DNA of 16,770 nucleotides from an uncultured Treponema sp. Lineage in GTDB: Bacteria > Spirochaetota > Spirochaetia > Treponematales > Treponemataceae. Each line of letters starts with the position of its first letter. Position 1 is the first letter of the stretch. The notes beneath the pieces were generated by a model that searched no databases, was not told the DNA's origin, and saw nothing but the letters and a program-made list of their open reading frames with translations. Both the position numbers and the translations under genes were made by a program. Positions 10,104-16,770 of the stretch are shown here, piece by piece. The stretch is taken from NCBI GenBank assembly GCA_946403565.1, contig CAMJAJ010000003.1, forward strand, positions 1 through 16,770. The letters run 5' to 3'.

Positions 10104-12928
10104 TTTCCCACTCCTGCAACAGTGATGTTCTGGGCCTCCAGGGCCTTCCGGGTCTCCTCGTAGACTTCGGAAGACGATGGCCGGCCCCAATTCCCAGCCT
10201 GAAGGATATCGTCATGGATGGAATACCAGGTATCTTCGTCAACCGAGAAGGCATGCAAAGCCTTGTTGGGCAAGGCCCTGGACCCCCCCGTATATTCCCC
10301 GTAGACAGGCGATTTCAGTACAAGCTTCGTGATGTCATTCCCGGTCGCCGGATTGACGGGCTCATCGATCAAACCGGAAACCGCGATAGAAGGCACGTCA
10401 GCATTCGTCATGAACGTGGCATCGACCTTCAGCCGCCCCGTGGAGCCGAAGTCCTTCACCAGAAGCAGGCAGGCAAGCTCATCCTTGGGCAAATGGGAAT
10501 AGCCTTCGACATTGTCGGTTATGTCGCCGCCGCCATGGTCCGCGCTTATCACGATCCGCGTGTTGTCGTAGGCGGCATGCTCCTTCAGGTAGTCAAGCCA
10601 CTCGCCAATCAGCCGCAAGGCGGCCATGTTCACATAGTAATGGTTGTCAGCAGCATACCGGGACGGGCTTTCCTGCGTGACAGCAGGGACAGGGATATAC
10701 TCCGGCGCCTGGAGGACATTGGGACTGTGCGTCAGGAGGTTCACCATAAAGACAAAGCTGTTCCCGCCGTCGGCCACCTGCGTCAATTCCGGAAGATAGT
10801 CAAGGACGGAATAGCTCTTTATCGTCGTATCCAGGGAGACCTCATTCGAACCATCCCCAGACAGCCGTTTGGACACCGTCGCCTTGTTAAGCGTATAGAA
10901 ACTGATCAGATAGCTGCCTTCCTCATACAGCTTCGGCCTGATGAAATTCGGGCAGCCCCTGAGGACGCTGTAGGACAGCAGGCGCTTCCTGTCGGTCTCC
11001 AGCTGAAAGCTGGACCCTCCAAAGCCATGCTCCTTGCCCCAGGCGTTGGCATACACCCCTTCGGTCACGACCGTCTTTATCTGTTCCGGAAAGGCATCCA
11101 TGAAATAAAAGCCGTCCTTCAGGTACTGGGCGATCGGTATGTCCGTCACAAGCGCAGAATAGCCGTTCCGTGCGAAAAGCCGGGGCAAAAGGGATATCGC
11201 CTCCTCAAACTTCTGATACATCGGCACGGTATCCCGCAGGTTCATGACAGGCGGAACATACTCATAGCCGCCGAACAACCCCGGCGCTCCCGCCACCGTT
11301 CCATAGCTGAAGGACACCGTGTTCGGGTAAAAGGTGAAACCGTCATACTGCTCGTAGAGCTTCGGATTCTCCCTGAAACATTCCTCCAGATATACCCCGG
11401 TCGCCCTGTCCAGCATTATACAGAAGACGTTCTTTCCAGTCCTTGACAGCGTGAACACCGGCTCAAGCTCCTCCACGGAGTCGTTCACGACATTCCTCCT
11501 GAGCACGGCAATGGCGGTGTCGTATCCGCGCTTGGTCTTGCCGCCTTCCACAAGGGCATGCCCCAAAACGGCAACGTTGAGGACGAGGAGGACGGAAAGG
11601 GTGGCCTTGAGCAGTCCTTTCCGCACGACTACGGCCACCAGCAGCGCGACGAAAAGCAGGGACAGGAGGTTCAGCAGTTTCATACCCCCGCCCGTTTCAA
11701 ACACGGTGTCCTTCTCATACACAAGCAGGTCAGAAAGGATTCCGTAGTCCGCGGAAAACGCATAGAAGTTCAGCAGGGCAGAAAAGAAAAGGATTGCCGC
11801 AAGGGCTGCCATCGGCAGCCGGTCTTTTTCCGCGGACACCTTGTAGATGAAAAGCGGCCAGAGGAGGAAGAGGCCGGCAGCCTTTACCAGCGTGGGCCAG
11901 TAGAGGCGGAAGGGCGAGCTGTAGCCTTCCAGGAAAGAGAAGGCCACCGGGTCTGACCCCAGGACGCCCAGCGGTATCGTCGCACCCACAAGCAGCAGCA
12001 GGCCCAGGCAGGAAGCAGTGAAGATGCGGTCCGACAGCTTTCCTTCCGATGCCACCACGCGCCTGGCAGCGACCGGCAGCCCCTTTACCCGCCCCCAGAA
12101 GACGCATGCCAGGCAGACCGCCAGCGTGAAGGCATACAGGACGAGCTTCTTGAACAGGTGGGCACGGGGCTTGAAACATGCCATGTACAGGCAGAAGGCC
12201 ACGAGCGCGAGGCACAGGAGGCTTTTGCACCAGGCCTTGGGATTCCTGCGTCCCTGTATGAAATTCTTGGCCAGCGAGAAGAGATTGTTCAGCGTCCAGT
12301 AGAACACCAGGCCGCTCGGAGAGCCGTACAGCAGCACGAGGAACACGAGGGCAAGGGCATAGACCTGCACCTTCTCGCGGACCGGGGCCGTCCTCGTATA
12401 TATGGCCCCGGAGACCAGGTTTATCGCCGTCATCAGGATGGGGAGCAGGTTCAGCCGGATGGAAGCGAGTCCGACCAGCGCGTCCGGCTCCTTGAGGTCT
12501 GCAATCGGCCCCAAGCCCACACCGGCAAGCTCCGGGCAGCCCGACAAGAAGTTGTATGCCGCCATGAAAAACGGAATCTGGACAAGGATGGACAGGGAGC
12601 TGCGAAGGGCGTACAGGGGGCTGTAGTGGTTCTGCCGGTAGTATTCGGAGAGCATCAGGAAACGCTCGTCCCCGCTGAAGGCAGCCCTTATGTGGGCGAC
12701 GCCCGCGCGCATCCGCTTCTGGAGCTCCCGCTCCTCCAGCTGCCGGGCATCGGCGGCGTTGTAGATGGGAAGGGTCAGGAAATTGACAAGCAGGCTCACG
12801 GAGACGATTGCCATCGGAACGCCTGCCGCCCCCGAGAAGAAACTCCTAAAATAACAAAAGGCTGTCTCAAGAATATATTCTATAGGCTCCACGGCGAGGG
12901 AGTACAGAAAACCTACGACTTGAACCAT
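10100..12928 (-). CDS. YidC/Oxa1-like membrane domain fused to alkaline-phosphatase-superfamily phosphotransferase, copy 3 (first gene of the operon)
   Basis: The product has 942 residues. Residues 1-228 are YidC-like (GDERFLMLSEYYRQNHYSP, SSLSILVQIPFF, SPSGLVFYW). Asn49 stands where insertases carry the groove arginine. More hydrophobic segments follow near 235-252, 260-277, 302-324, 345-363, 372-390, 418-435 and 440-458. The outer domain (about 490-890) keeps Asp507 (in MLDRA), Thr544 (in GTVAGAPGLFGGYEY), His734 (in THSP) and Asp797-His798. The Ser before Asp in the SDHG motif of the other copies is Ala796 here. These fit an LtaS/MdoB/EptA-like phospho-alcohol transferase. I chose ATG 12928 because the -10 box ends only five bases upstream, implying a leaderless start; GTG 12943 in the same frame would overlap that promoter. 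Translation of the next gene starts at its ATGA stop. Substrate unknown. Confidence 0.86.
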
Positions 12929-12933
12929 ACCAC

Positions 12934-12962
12934 ACAATAGCACAACAAACGGTCTTTTTCAA
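12934..12962 (-). promoter_or_regulatory. Operon promoter, leaderless layout
   Basis: On the minus strand TTGAAA (12957-12962), a 17-base spacer and TATTGT (12934-12939) form a strong sigma70-type promoter, and TGC gives the -10 a TGn extension. Five bases separate the -10 box from ATG 12928, so transcription would begin on or within a base or two of the start codon. No Shine-Dalgarno sequence is seen upstream. It should drive all five genes down to 1477. Confidence 0.6.
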
Positions 12963-12966
12963 CCAT

Positions 12967-12996
12967 AATGGATAAATGGATAGAAGCGAATGGAAA
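12967..12996. repeat. AATGGA direct repeats in the divergent regulatory gap
   Basis: AATGGATA occurs twice in tandem (12967-12974 and 12975-12982), followed by AATGGAAATA at 12989. The repeats lie just upstream of the -35 of the operon promoter and between the two divergent promoters, where a regulator could bind. They are not palindromic, as an ArsR-type operator usually would be, so the role is uncertain. Confidence 0.3.
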
Positions 12997-13024
12997 TAAG
13001 CGCGGCATGAGCACCAATTTTTTA

Positions 13025-13053
13025 TAGACAATATCAACAAATCTCGTTATAAT
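13025..13053 (+). promoter_or_regulatory. Promoter of the ArsR-like regulator, near-leaderless
   Basis: TAGACA (13025-13030), a 17-base spacer and a perfect TATAAT (13048-13053) precede ATG 13063 by nine bases. The expected start at about 13060 leaves a leader of two or three bases and no ribosome binding site. It points away from the operon promoter. Confidence 0.65.
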
Positions 13054-13062
13054 GGTTTTATT

Positions 13063-13995
13063 ATGGATGACTCAGAAACGACGCTGGTGATAAACCCGAT
13101 GCAAGACATTGCGAAGCTCAAGGCCCTGGCCTCGGAGCCCAGGCTGGAGATGCTCAACCTGACAAGGGAAAAGACGCTTAACATAAATGAGATTGCCGAG
13201 GAGCTCAAGCTCCCCCAGTCCACGGTGGCGACCCACATAGCGATCCTGGAGGACGCGGGGCTCATCATAACCGAATCCGTGAAGGCGAAGAAGGGCAACC
13301 AGAAGCTCTGCCACCCCTCCTTCCGGGACATCCTGATCCAGTTCCCGGACAAGCAGAACGGGGAAAAGAACTATACGGAGATTGAGATGCCCATCGGCAT
13401 CTTCACGGACTGCAAGGTGACCGCCCCCTGCGGAATGTGCTCCTCGGAGAAGATAATCGGCCTCCTGGACATAGCGGACTCCTTCCTGAACCCCGACCGC
13501 ATGAAGGCCGGGCTGCTCTGGTGCGGTTCCGGCAGCTTTGAGTACAAGTTCCCGAACAACACGATGTACGACCCCAAAAAGCTGTCCAAGCTGGAAGTAA
13601 GCATGGAGCTTTCATCGGAAACCCCGGGAACCAACGCCAACTGGCCGTCGGACATAACGCTCTGGATCAACAAGGTGGAGGTCGGGACCTGGATTTCGCC
13701 CGGAGACTACGGCGACAAGCGGGGCCGCTACACCCCCCTCTGGTGGAAGCTGGAGGGATCGCAGTACGGACTTTTAAAGCATTTCGCCGTGACGGCGGAA
13801 GGCAGCTTCGTGGACGGTGAGAAGATGTCGGACGTGAAGCTGGAGGACCTGAAGATAGACGAGCACCATTCAATCCGCGTACGTGTCGGGGTAAAAGACA
13901 ACGCCGAACACGTCGGCGGCATGAACATCTTCGGCAAGGGCTTCGGCAACTACGACCAAGGCATCATCCTGCGGAGCTACTTCGACCAGAATTGA
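13063..13995 (+). CDS. ArsR-type winged-helix transcriptional regulator with large C-terminal domain
   Basis: The 310-residue product has an ArsR-like winged helix at about 12-92: INEIAEELKLPQSTVATHIA (41-60) is the helix-turn-helix and the following AGLIITESVKAKKGNQKL is the wing. Residues 105-310 are a separate domain rich in aromatic residues and predicted beta strands, with CGMC (123-126) and a segment FEYKFPNN. I recall regulators of this shape in Firmicutes and spirochaetes, but not a tested ligand. Cysteines at 117, 123, 126 and 154 could bind metal; alternatively the domain could be a jelly-roll carbohydrate sensor. The first methionine is chosen because the near-leaderless promoter ends just before it. 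It faces the surface-polymer operon across a 134-base gap, so it may control that operon and itself; this is inference from position only. Confidence 0.82.
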   Translation: MDDSETTLVINPMQDIAKLKALASEPRLEMLNLTREKTLNINEIAEELKLPQSTVATHIAILEDAGLIITESVKAKKGNQKLCHPSFRDILIQFPDKQNGEKNYTEIEMPIGIFTDCKVTAPCGMCSSEKIIGLLDIADSFLNPDRMKAGLLWCGSGSFEYKFPNNTMYDPKKLSKLEVSMELSSETPGTNANWPSDITLWINKVEVGTWISPGDYGDKRGRYTPLWWKLEGSQYGLLKHFAVTAEGSFVDGEKMSDVKLEDLKIDEHHSIRVRVGVKDNAEHVGGMNIFGKGFGNYDQGIILRSYFDQN

Positions 13996-13997
13996 CG

Positions 13998-14029
13998 CTG
14001 GGGCCCCGGCAAGAAGCCGGTAGGCCCAG
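13998..14029 (+). terminator. Probable terminator of the ArsR-like regulator
   Basis: Two bases after the stop codon, CCGGC (14006-14010), loop AAGAA and GCCGG (14016-14020) form a stem. It can extend outward with small bulges through GCC/GGC and CTGG/CCAG. A short TTTC follows. The T-tract is poor, so efficiency is uncertain. Confidence 0.4.
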
Positions 14030-14086
14030 TTTCAAAAAGTCCGACAGACCCAGTTGCAAAAGTCCGGTAGGGCCAGTTGCAAAAGT
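14017..14086. repeat. Three tandem imperfect 23-24 base repeats
   Basis: The units are 14017-14040 (24 bases), 14041-14063 (23) and 14064-14086 (23). Each runs from CCG through (A/G)(G/C)CCAGTTKC and AAAA to GT. They differ at only a few positions, and the first has one extra A. They lie between the regulator and the TrpR-like gene and carry no plausible gene of their own. The third unit also supplies most of the left arm of the following inverted repeat. Confidence 0.7.
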
Positions 14087-14110
14087 CCGATAGGACTTTT
14101 GCAACTGGCC
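14071..14110. terminator. Perfect 18-base inverted repeat, likely bidirectional terminator
   Basis: GGCCAGTTGCAAAAGTCC (14071-14088), loop GATA and GGACTTTTGCAACTGGCC (14093-14110) are exact complements. The right arm ends one base before the stop codon of the TrpR-like gene. No long T-tract follows on either strand, but the stem is long and stable and sits between convergent genes. The right arm could also pair with the two upstream repeat units, giving alternative hairpins. Confidence 0.55.
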
Positions 14111-14434
14111 TTACTCCTCCCCGCGCGCGTCCAGGAGGGCAAGCATCCGCTTGAAGGCAGAGTCCTCCTTCTTCAGTTCCCGAGAGCCCCTGGTTATGTT
14201 GCACAAGGACATCCCGTACTTCTTCGCAATTTCCCGCTGGGTCGTACCGGCACGGAGCTCCTTGACCAGGTGCCAGCGGTTGGAAAAGTCCTTCAGCTCC
14301 GACTTGGTGAAGAGGCAGCCAAAGAAATCATAGATGAGCTTCTCGTCGCTGACCTCCGCCAGGAGCGAGCATATCTGCGCGATGGAGTCGACATCCTTTT
14401 CATGCTCCAGGTTGCTGGTGTTCCTCGTCCTCAT
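14111..14434 (-). CDS. TrpR/YerC family DNA-binding protein
   Basis: The 107-residue product matches the Trp repressor fold along most of its length. The helix-turn-helix is TQREIAKKYGMSLCNITRGS (65-84), and the helix before it contains NRWHLVKELRAG (52-63). Residues that bind tryptophan in E. coli TrpR (Thr44, Arg54, Arg84, Gly85) line up with Thr43, Arg53, Arg82 and Gly83 here, so it may be a true tryptophan sensor. The alternative is the less understood YerC branch. ATG 14434 has a perfect AGGAGG (14439-14444) at four bases; this overlaps the stop codon of the preceding FAD-enzyme gene, eight bases away, so the two are co-transcribed and probably coupled. No tryptophan biosynthesis gene and no recognisable trp operator is seen in the window. 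It ends one base past a long hairpin. Confidence 0.85.
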   Translation of the reverse strand: MRTRNTSNLEHEKDVDSIAQICSLLAEVSDEKLIYDFFGCLFTKSELKDFSNRWHLVKELRAGTTQREIAKKYGMSLCNITRGSRELKKEDSAFKRMLALLDARGEE

Positions 14435-14442
14435 GCTTCCTC

Positions 14443-15993
14443 CTACCGCTTCTCCTCGTGGTATTCCTTCTCCGTGTTGACCTGCCAGACGTTGCTGTGG
14501 TCAGCGATACCGCCGAGTATGTCCTTGACGGCCTCGAAGGAGGTGCACATGGAGTGGTCTATGTTGTTGTAGCGATGCTGGCCGTTGCGGCCCACGCAGA
14601 AAAGGTTCTCGATTCCGCTCAGATAGGCGACAAGCTCGTCCATGCGGGAATAGGTGTCGAAGTAGGCGGGGTACGCCTTCTTGACCCGCTCCACATGGGA
14701 GTCCAGCACGTCCTCGGGCCTGTCGATGAGCTTCATCTTGACCATCTCCTCTATCCCCTTGCGGGCAAAGGCCTCGTCGGTCATGGACCACATCGCGTCG
14801 CCCTCGTTGCAGAAGTACTCTAGGCCGACCCAGACCGTATGCTCCAGGTCCTTGACCAGGTAGGGGGACCAGTTGTTGTAGATCTGGAAGCGGCCCATAT
14901 CCACGCTCCGGTCGTGCACGTAGACCCAGTCGTCGGGCACGATGTCCGACACCGTCTTGAGCTTGGTCCGGTTCTTCAGGTTCAGGCGCGGCACCAGGAC
15001 GCCGACCGTCATGTAGTCGCGGTACGGCAGGCCCCTGGCGATGGCGGCCATGTCCTCGGGGACGTCGTTCATGCCGCCCACGAGGTCCTTGACGGGCATG
15101 GACGAGATGATGTAGTCGCCGGACTCCTCATGCTCCACGCCGTCCTTGACGTAGGTCAGGCCGGTCATGCGGCTGCCTTCCTTGCGCAGGGAAACGACCT
15201 TGGCTCCGGTGACTATCCGGCCGCCCAGCTTCTCTATCTCGGCGGCGGTGACCTCCCAGAGCTGGCCGGGGCCGAGCTTGGGATAGCTGAACTCCTCGAT
15301 AAGCGAGGTCTCCACCTTGCGCCTCTTGCCCGAGAAGACCTTGGCGACCGCATTGGCAAGGACGGCCATGATCGAGAGGCCCTTGACCCGCTGCGCCCCC
15401 CAGGACGGGTCTATCTGCGAGGGGTGGCGGCCCCAGAGGTTCTCCGTGTAGCGCTCAAAGAACATCGAGTAGAGCTTCTTTCCGAAGCGGTTGATATAGA
15501 AGTCCTCCAGGGAGTTCTCCTTCCTTTTAAAGAGGCAGGACTTGATGTAGCTGAAGCCGACGACGACGGTCGTCCAAAGCCCCATGTTGACGAAGGTCTC
15601 CGGCTTGAGCGATATCGGGTAGTCAAAGAACTTCTGGTTGAAGAATATGCGGGAAACCCGGTTGCGGCGGAGCATGACGCGGTCCCCCTGCTCCGGGTCG
15701 GGGCCGCCCTCCTTCAGCGTCACCTTCCTGTCCAGCAGGATGTCGTCCTTGGACGGGGCGCCCTGCTGGGGCAGCATGCGTTCCCACCACTCGTTCACCT
15801 CGGGCACCTTGGAAAAGAAGCGGTGCCCCCCCATATCCATCCTGTTACCTTTATATGCGACCGTGCGGGAGATTCCGCCAAACTGATCCGTCTCCTCAAA
15901 GACCGTGACGCGGTAGTCCTTCCCCTTGGAAAGCAGCTCATACGCCGCCGTAAGGCCGGCAGGCCCTGCTCCGATAATCAAAACATCTTTCAT
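14443..15993 (-). CDS. FAD-dependent oxidoreductase of the UDP-galactopyranose mutase / protoporphyrinogen oxidase-like family
   Basis: The 516-residue product opens with a Rossmann dinucleotide-binding motif, [15 protein letters not shown] (6-20), then FGGISRT and DMGGHRFF, and ends with [18 protein letters not shown], the C-terminal FAD-binding stretch. The domain order and these motifs are those of amine-oxidase-like flavoproteins that include UDP-galactopyranose mutases and relatives found in cell-surface glycan clusters. At 516 residues it is longer than classical bacterial Glf (about 370-390), so mutase activity should not be assumed. ATG 15993 is preferred because a strong promoter ends seven bases upstream; the longer frame to 16056 would include that promoter in the protein. 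A TrpR-like gene follows after eight bases. A role in sugar-nucleotide conversion for the envelope is possible but inferred. Confidence 0.78.
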   Translation of the reverse strand: MKDVLIIGAGPAGLTAAYELLSKGKDYRVTVFEETDQFGGISRTVAYKGNRMDMGGHRFFSKVPEVNEWWERMLPQQGAPSKDDILLDRKVTLKEGGPDPEQGDRVMLRRNRVSRIFFNQKFFDYPISLKPETFVNMGLWTTVVVGFSYIKSCLFKRKENSLEDFYINRFGKKLYSMFFERYTENLWGRHPSQIDPSWGAQRVKGLSIMAVLANAVAKVFSGKRRKVETSLIEEFSYPKLGPGQLWEVTAAEIEKLGGRIVTGAKVVSLRKEGSRMTGLTYVKDGVEHEESGDYIISSMPVKDLVGGMNDVPEDMAAIARGLPYRDYMTVGVLVPRLNLKNRTKLKTVSDIVPDDWVYVHDRSVDMGRFQIYNNWSPYLVKDLEHTVWVGLEYFCNEGDAMWSMTDEAFARKGIEEMVKMKLIDRPEDVLDSHVERVKKAYPAYFDTYSRMDELVAYLSGIENLFCVGRNGQHRYNNIDHSMCTSFEAVKDILGGIADHSNVWQVNTEKEYHEEKR

Positions 15994-16000
15994 AGAAACA

Positions 16001-16029
16001 AGAGTAGCACAAACAACAGGTATTTTCAA
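16001..16029 (-). promoter_or_regulatory. Promoter of the FAD enzyme and TrpR-like unit, leaderless layout
   Basis: On the minus strand TTGAAA (16024-16029), a 17-base spacer and TACTCT (16001-16006), with TGC as a TGn extension, form a good promoter. Seven bases separate it from ATG 15993. The spacer end and -10 start, TTGTGCTA, are identical to those of the operon promoter near 12940. A leaderless message is expected. Confidence 0.58.
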
Positions 16030-16058
16030 GGAAAAAGCCTTTTGTTTCCGTGCCAATA

Positions 16059-16087
16059 TTGCTTTTTTTGAAAAAGCGTTGTATCCT
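16059..16087 (+). promoter_or_regulatory. Candidate promoter of the phosphofructokinase gene
   Basis: TTGCTT (16059-16064), a 17-base spacer and TATCCT (16082-16087) are the best-spaced pair before ATG 16121. They would give a leader of about 27 bases that includes CAGGGG at 16109-16114 as ribosome site. TATATA at 16087 is an alternative -10 without a matching -35. Confidence 0.35.
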
Positions 16088-16120
16088 ATATAGCAACTGG
16101 CACATTTTCAGGGGTTTTAT

Positions 16121-16770
16121 ATGAGCAAGATGAAATACGATTTCACGGTGGAAAACCTGGGGGAATGCAAGATTCACTCCCCGATAGAGCTTTCCTTGGA
16201 GCACGGGACCTTCCGTGCCGCCTACGTCAAGGACACGTCCGCGGTCCGCTACCACGTCAACGTATTCGCTGACGACGAGGCCGTTCCCGATGACAAGTCC
16301 AACCTGATGGAAAAGGCTGGTCCCCGCGAGTACATTTACTTCAACCCGCAGCACGTCACGGCCGGAATCTGCACCTGCGGCGGCCTGTGTCCGGGACTCA
16401 ACGACGTCATCCGCGCCATCGTCCGCTGCCTCTGGAACCGCTACGGGGTCCGGCGCATAAAGGGCATCAAGTTCGGCTACAAGGGCCTGGCCCACGACAC
16501 GACCTTCCGGGCGATAGACCTGAATCCCGATATCGTTGACTCCATCCACCGCATCGGAGGAACCTTCCTCGGTACCTCCCGCGGAGGCGGCGACAAGGTG
16601 AAGGAGATCGTAGACTCCATCGAGCAGCTGGGAATCAACCAGATGTACATCATCGGCGGCGACGGAACCCAGCGCGGAGCCCTGGACATAGCGAACGAGA
16701 TCGGCAACAGGGGCCTCAAGGTCGCGGTCATCGGAATCCCCAAGACCGTGGACAACGACCTCCAGTTCAT
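16121..16770 (+). CDS. 6-phosphofructokinase, group II-like (partial, C-terminus beyond the window)
   Basis: The first 216 residues are present, roughly half of the protein. It phosphorylates fructose 6-phosphate to fructose 1,6-bisphosphate in cytoplasmic glycolysis. After an N-terminal extension of about 80 residues come [12 protein letters not shown] (87-98), the nucleotide loop motif GGDGT (179-183) and PKTVDND (207-212), which holds the catalytic Asp. Gly182 matches Gly104 of E. coli PfkA and favours ATP over pyrophosphate, whose users carry Asp there. Lys208 is the residue found in pyrophosphate-dependent and plant or trypanosome ATP-dependent enzymes instead of Gly124. ATP is therefore the more likely donor. 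CAGGGG six bases before ATG 16121 supports the start. It is divergent from the FAD enzyme gene. Confidence 0.9.
   Translation, partial: MSKMKYDFTVENLGECKIHSPIELSLEHGTFRAAYVKDTSAVRYHVNVFADDEAVPDDKSNLMEKAGPREYIYFNPQHVTAGICTCGGLCPGLNDVIRAIVRCLWNRYGVRRIKGIKFGYKGLAHDTTFRAIDLNPDIVDSIHRIGGTFLGTSRGGGDKVKEIVDSIEQLGINQMYIIGGDGTQRGALDIANEIGNRGLKVAVIGIPKTVDNDLQF

Noticed and set aside
14017..14110. The repeat cluster as a CRISPR array
   Set aside because: The units are directly adjacent with no spacers, differ from one another, and have no cas genes nearby.
14839..16071. Plus-strand reading frame of 410 codons opposite the FAD enzyme
   Set aside because: It is a shadow of the flavoprotein coding sequence with the same biased composition and no motif.

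Overview
The window looks like chromosomal DNA of a spirochaete close to Treponema, probably a gut or host-associated one. The best pointers are a fused nucleotidyltransferase/2-aminoethylphosphonate transaminase of the kind known from Treponema denticola, a TrpR-like regulator, and a group II phosphofructokinase. The DNA is GC-rich, with AT-rich promoter gaps. Genus assignment is inference; no rRNA or tRNA is present to test it.

Layout. Positions 110-458 (minus) hold a frameshifted stub of a restriction-type helicase/nuclease. A divergent promoter follows, then kduI (552-1394, plus). Positions 12928-1477 (minus) are one tightly packed five-gene operon. Its order of transcription is: YidC-like/phosphotransferase fusion (copy 3), TagB/TagF-like glycerophosphotransferase, CMP-aminoethylphosphonate synthase fused to its transaminase, then fusion copies 2 and 1. 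Three of the four junctions are 4-base stop/start overlaps. An ArsR-like regulator with a large C-terminal domain (13063-13995, plus) is divergently transcribed from this operon. After it comes a repeat and hairpin cluster (13998-14110). A two-gene minus-strand unit follows: a FAD-dependent UDP-galactopyranose-mutase-like oxidoreductase (15993-14443) and a TrpR-like regulator (14434-14111). A phosphofructokinase starts at 16121 and runs off the right edge.

How the genes may work together. The operon reads as a machine that decorates a cell-surface polymer or lipid. The cytoplasm makes CMP-2-aminoethylphosphonate, a TagF-like enzyme transfers a phospho- or phosphono-alcohol unit, and three membrane proteins carry an extracytoplasmic LtaS/EptA-type transferase domain joined to a YidC/Oxa1-like membrane domain. 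In all three, the arginine of the YidC insertase groove is replaced by asparagine. A Thr nucleophile and metal-binding Asp/His residues are kept in the transferase domain. This suggests phosphoglycerol-, phosphoethanolamine- or aminoethylphosphonate-transfer rather than sulfate hydrolysis or protein insertion. The upstream phosphonate enzymes (PEP mutase, phosphonopyruvate decarboxylase) are not in the window.

A second theme is that four promoters place the -10 box only 5-9 bases before the start codon, so several genes here appear to be leaderless.
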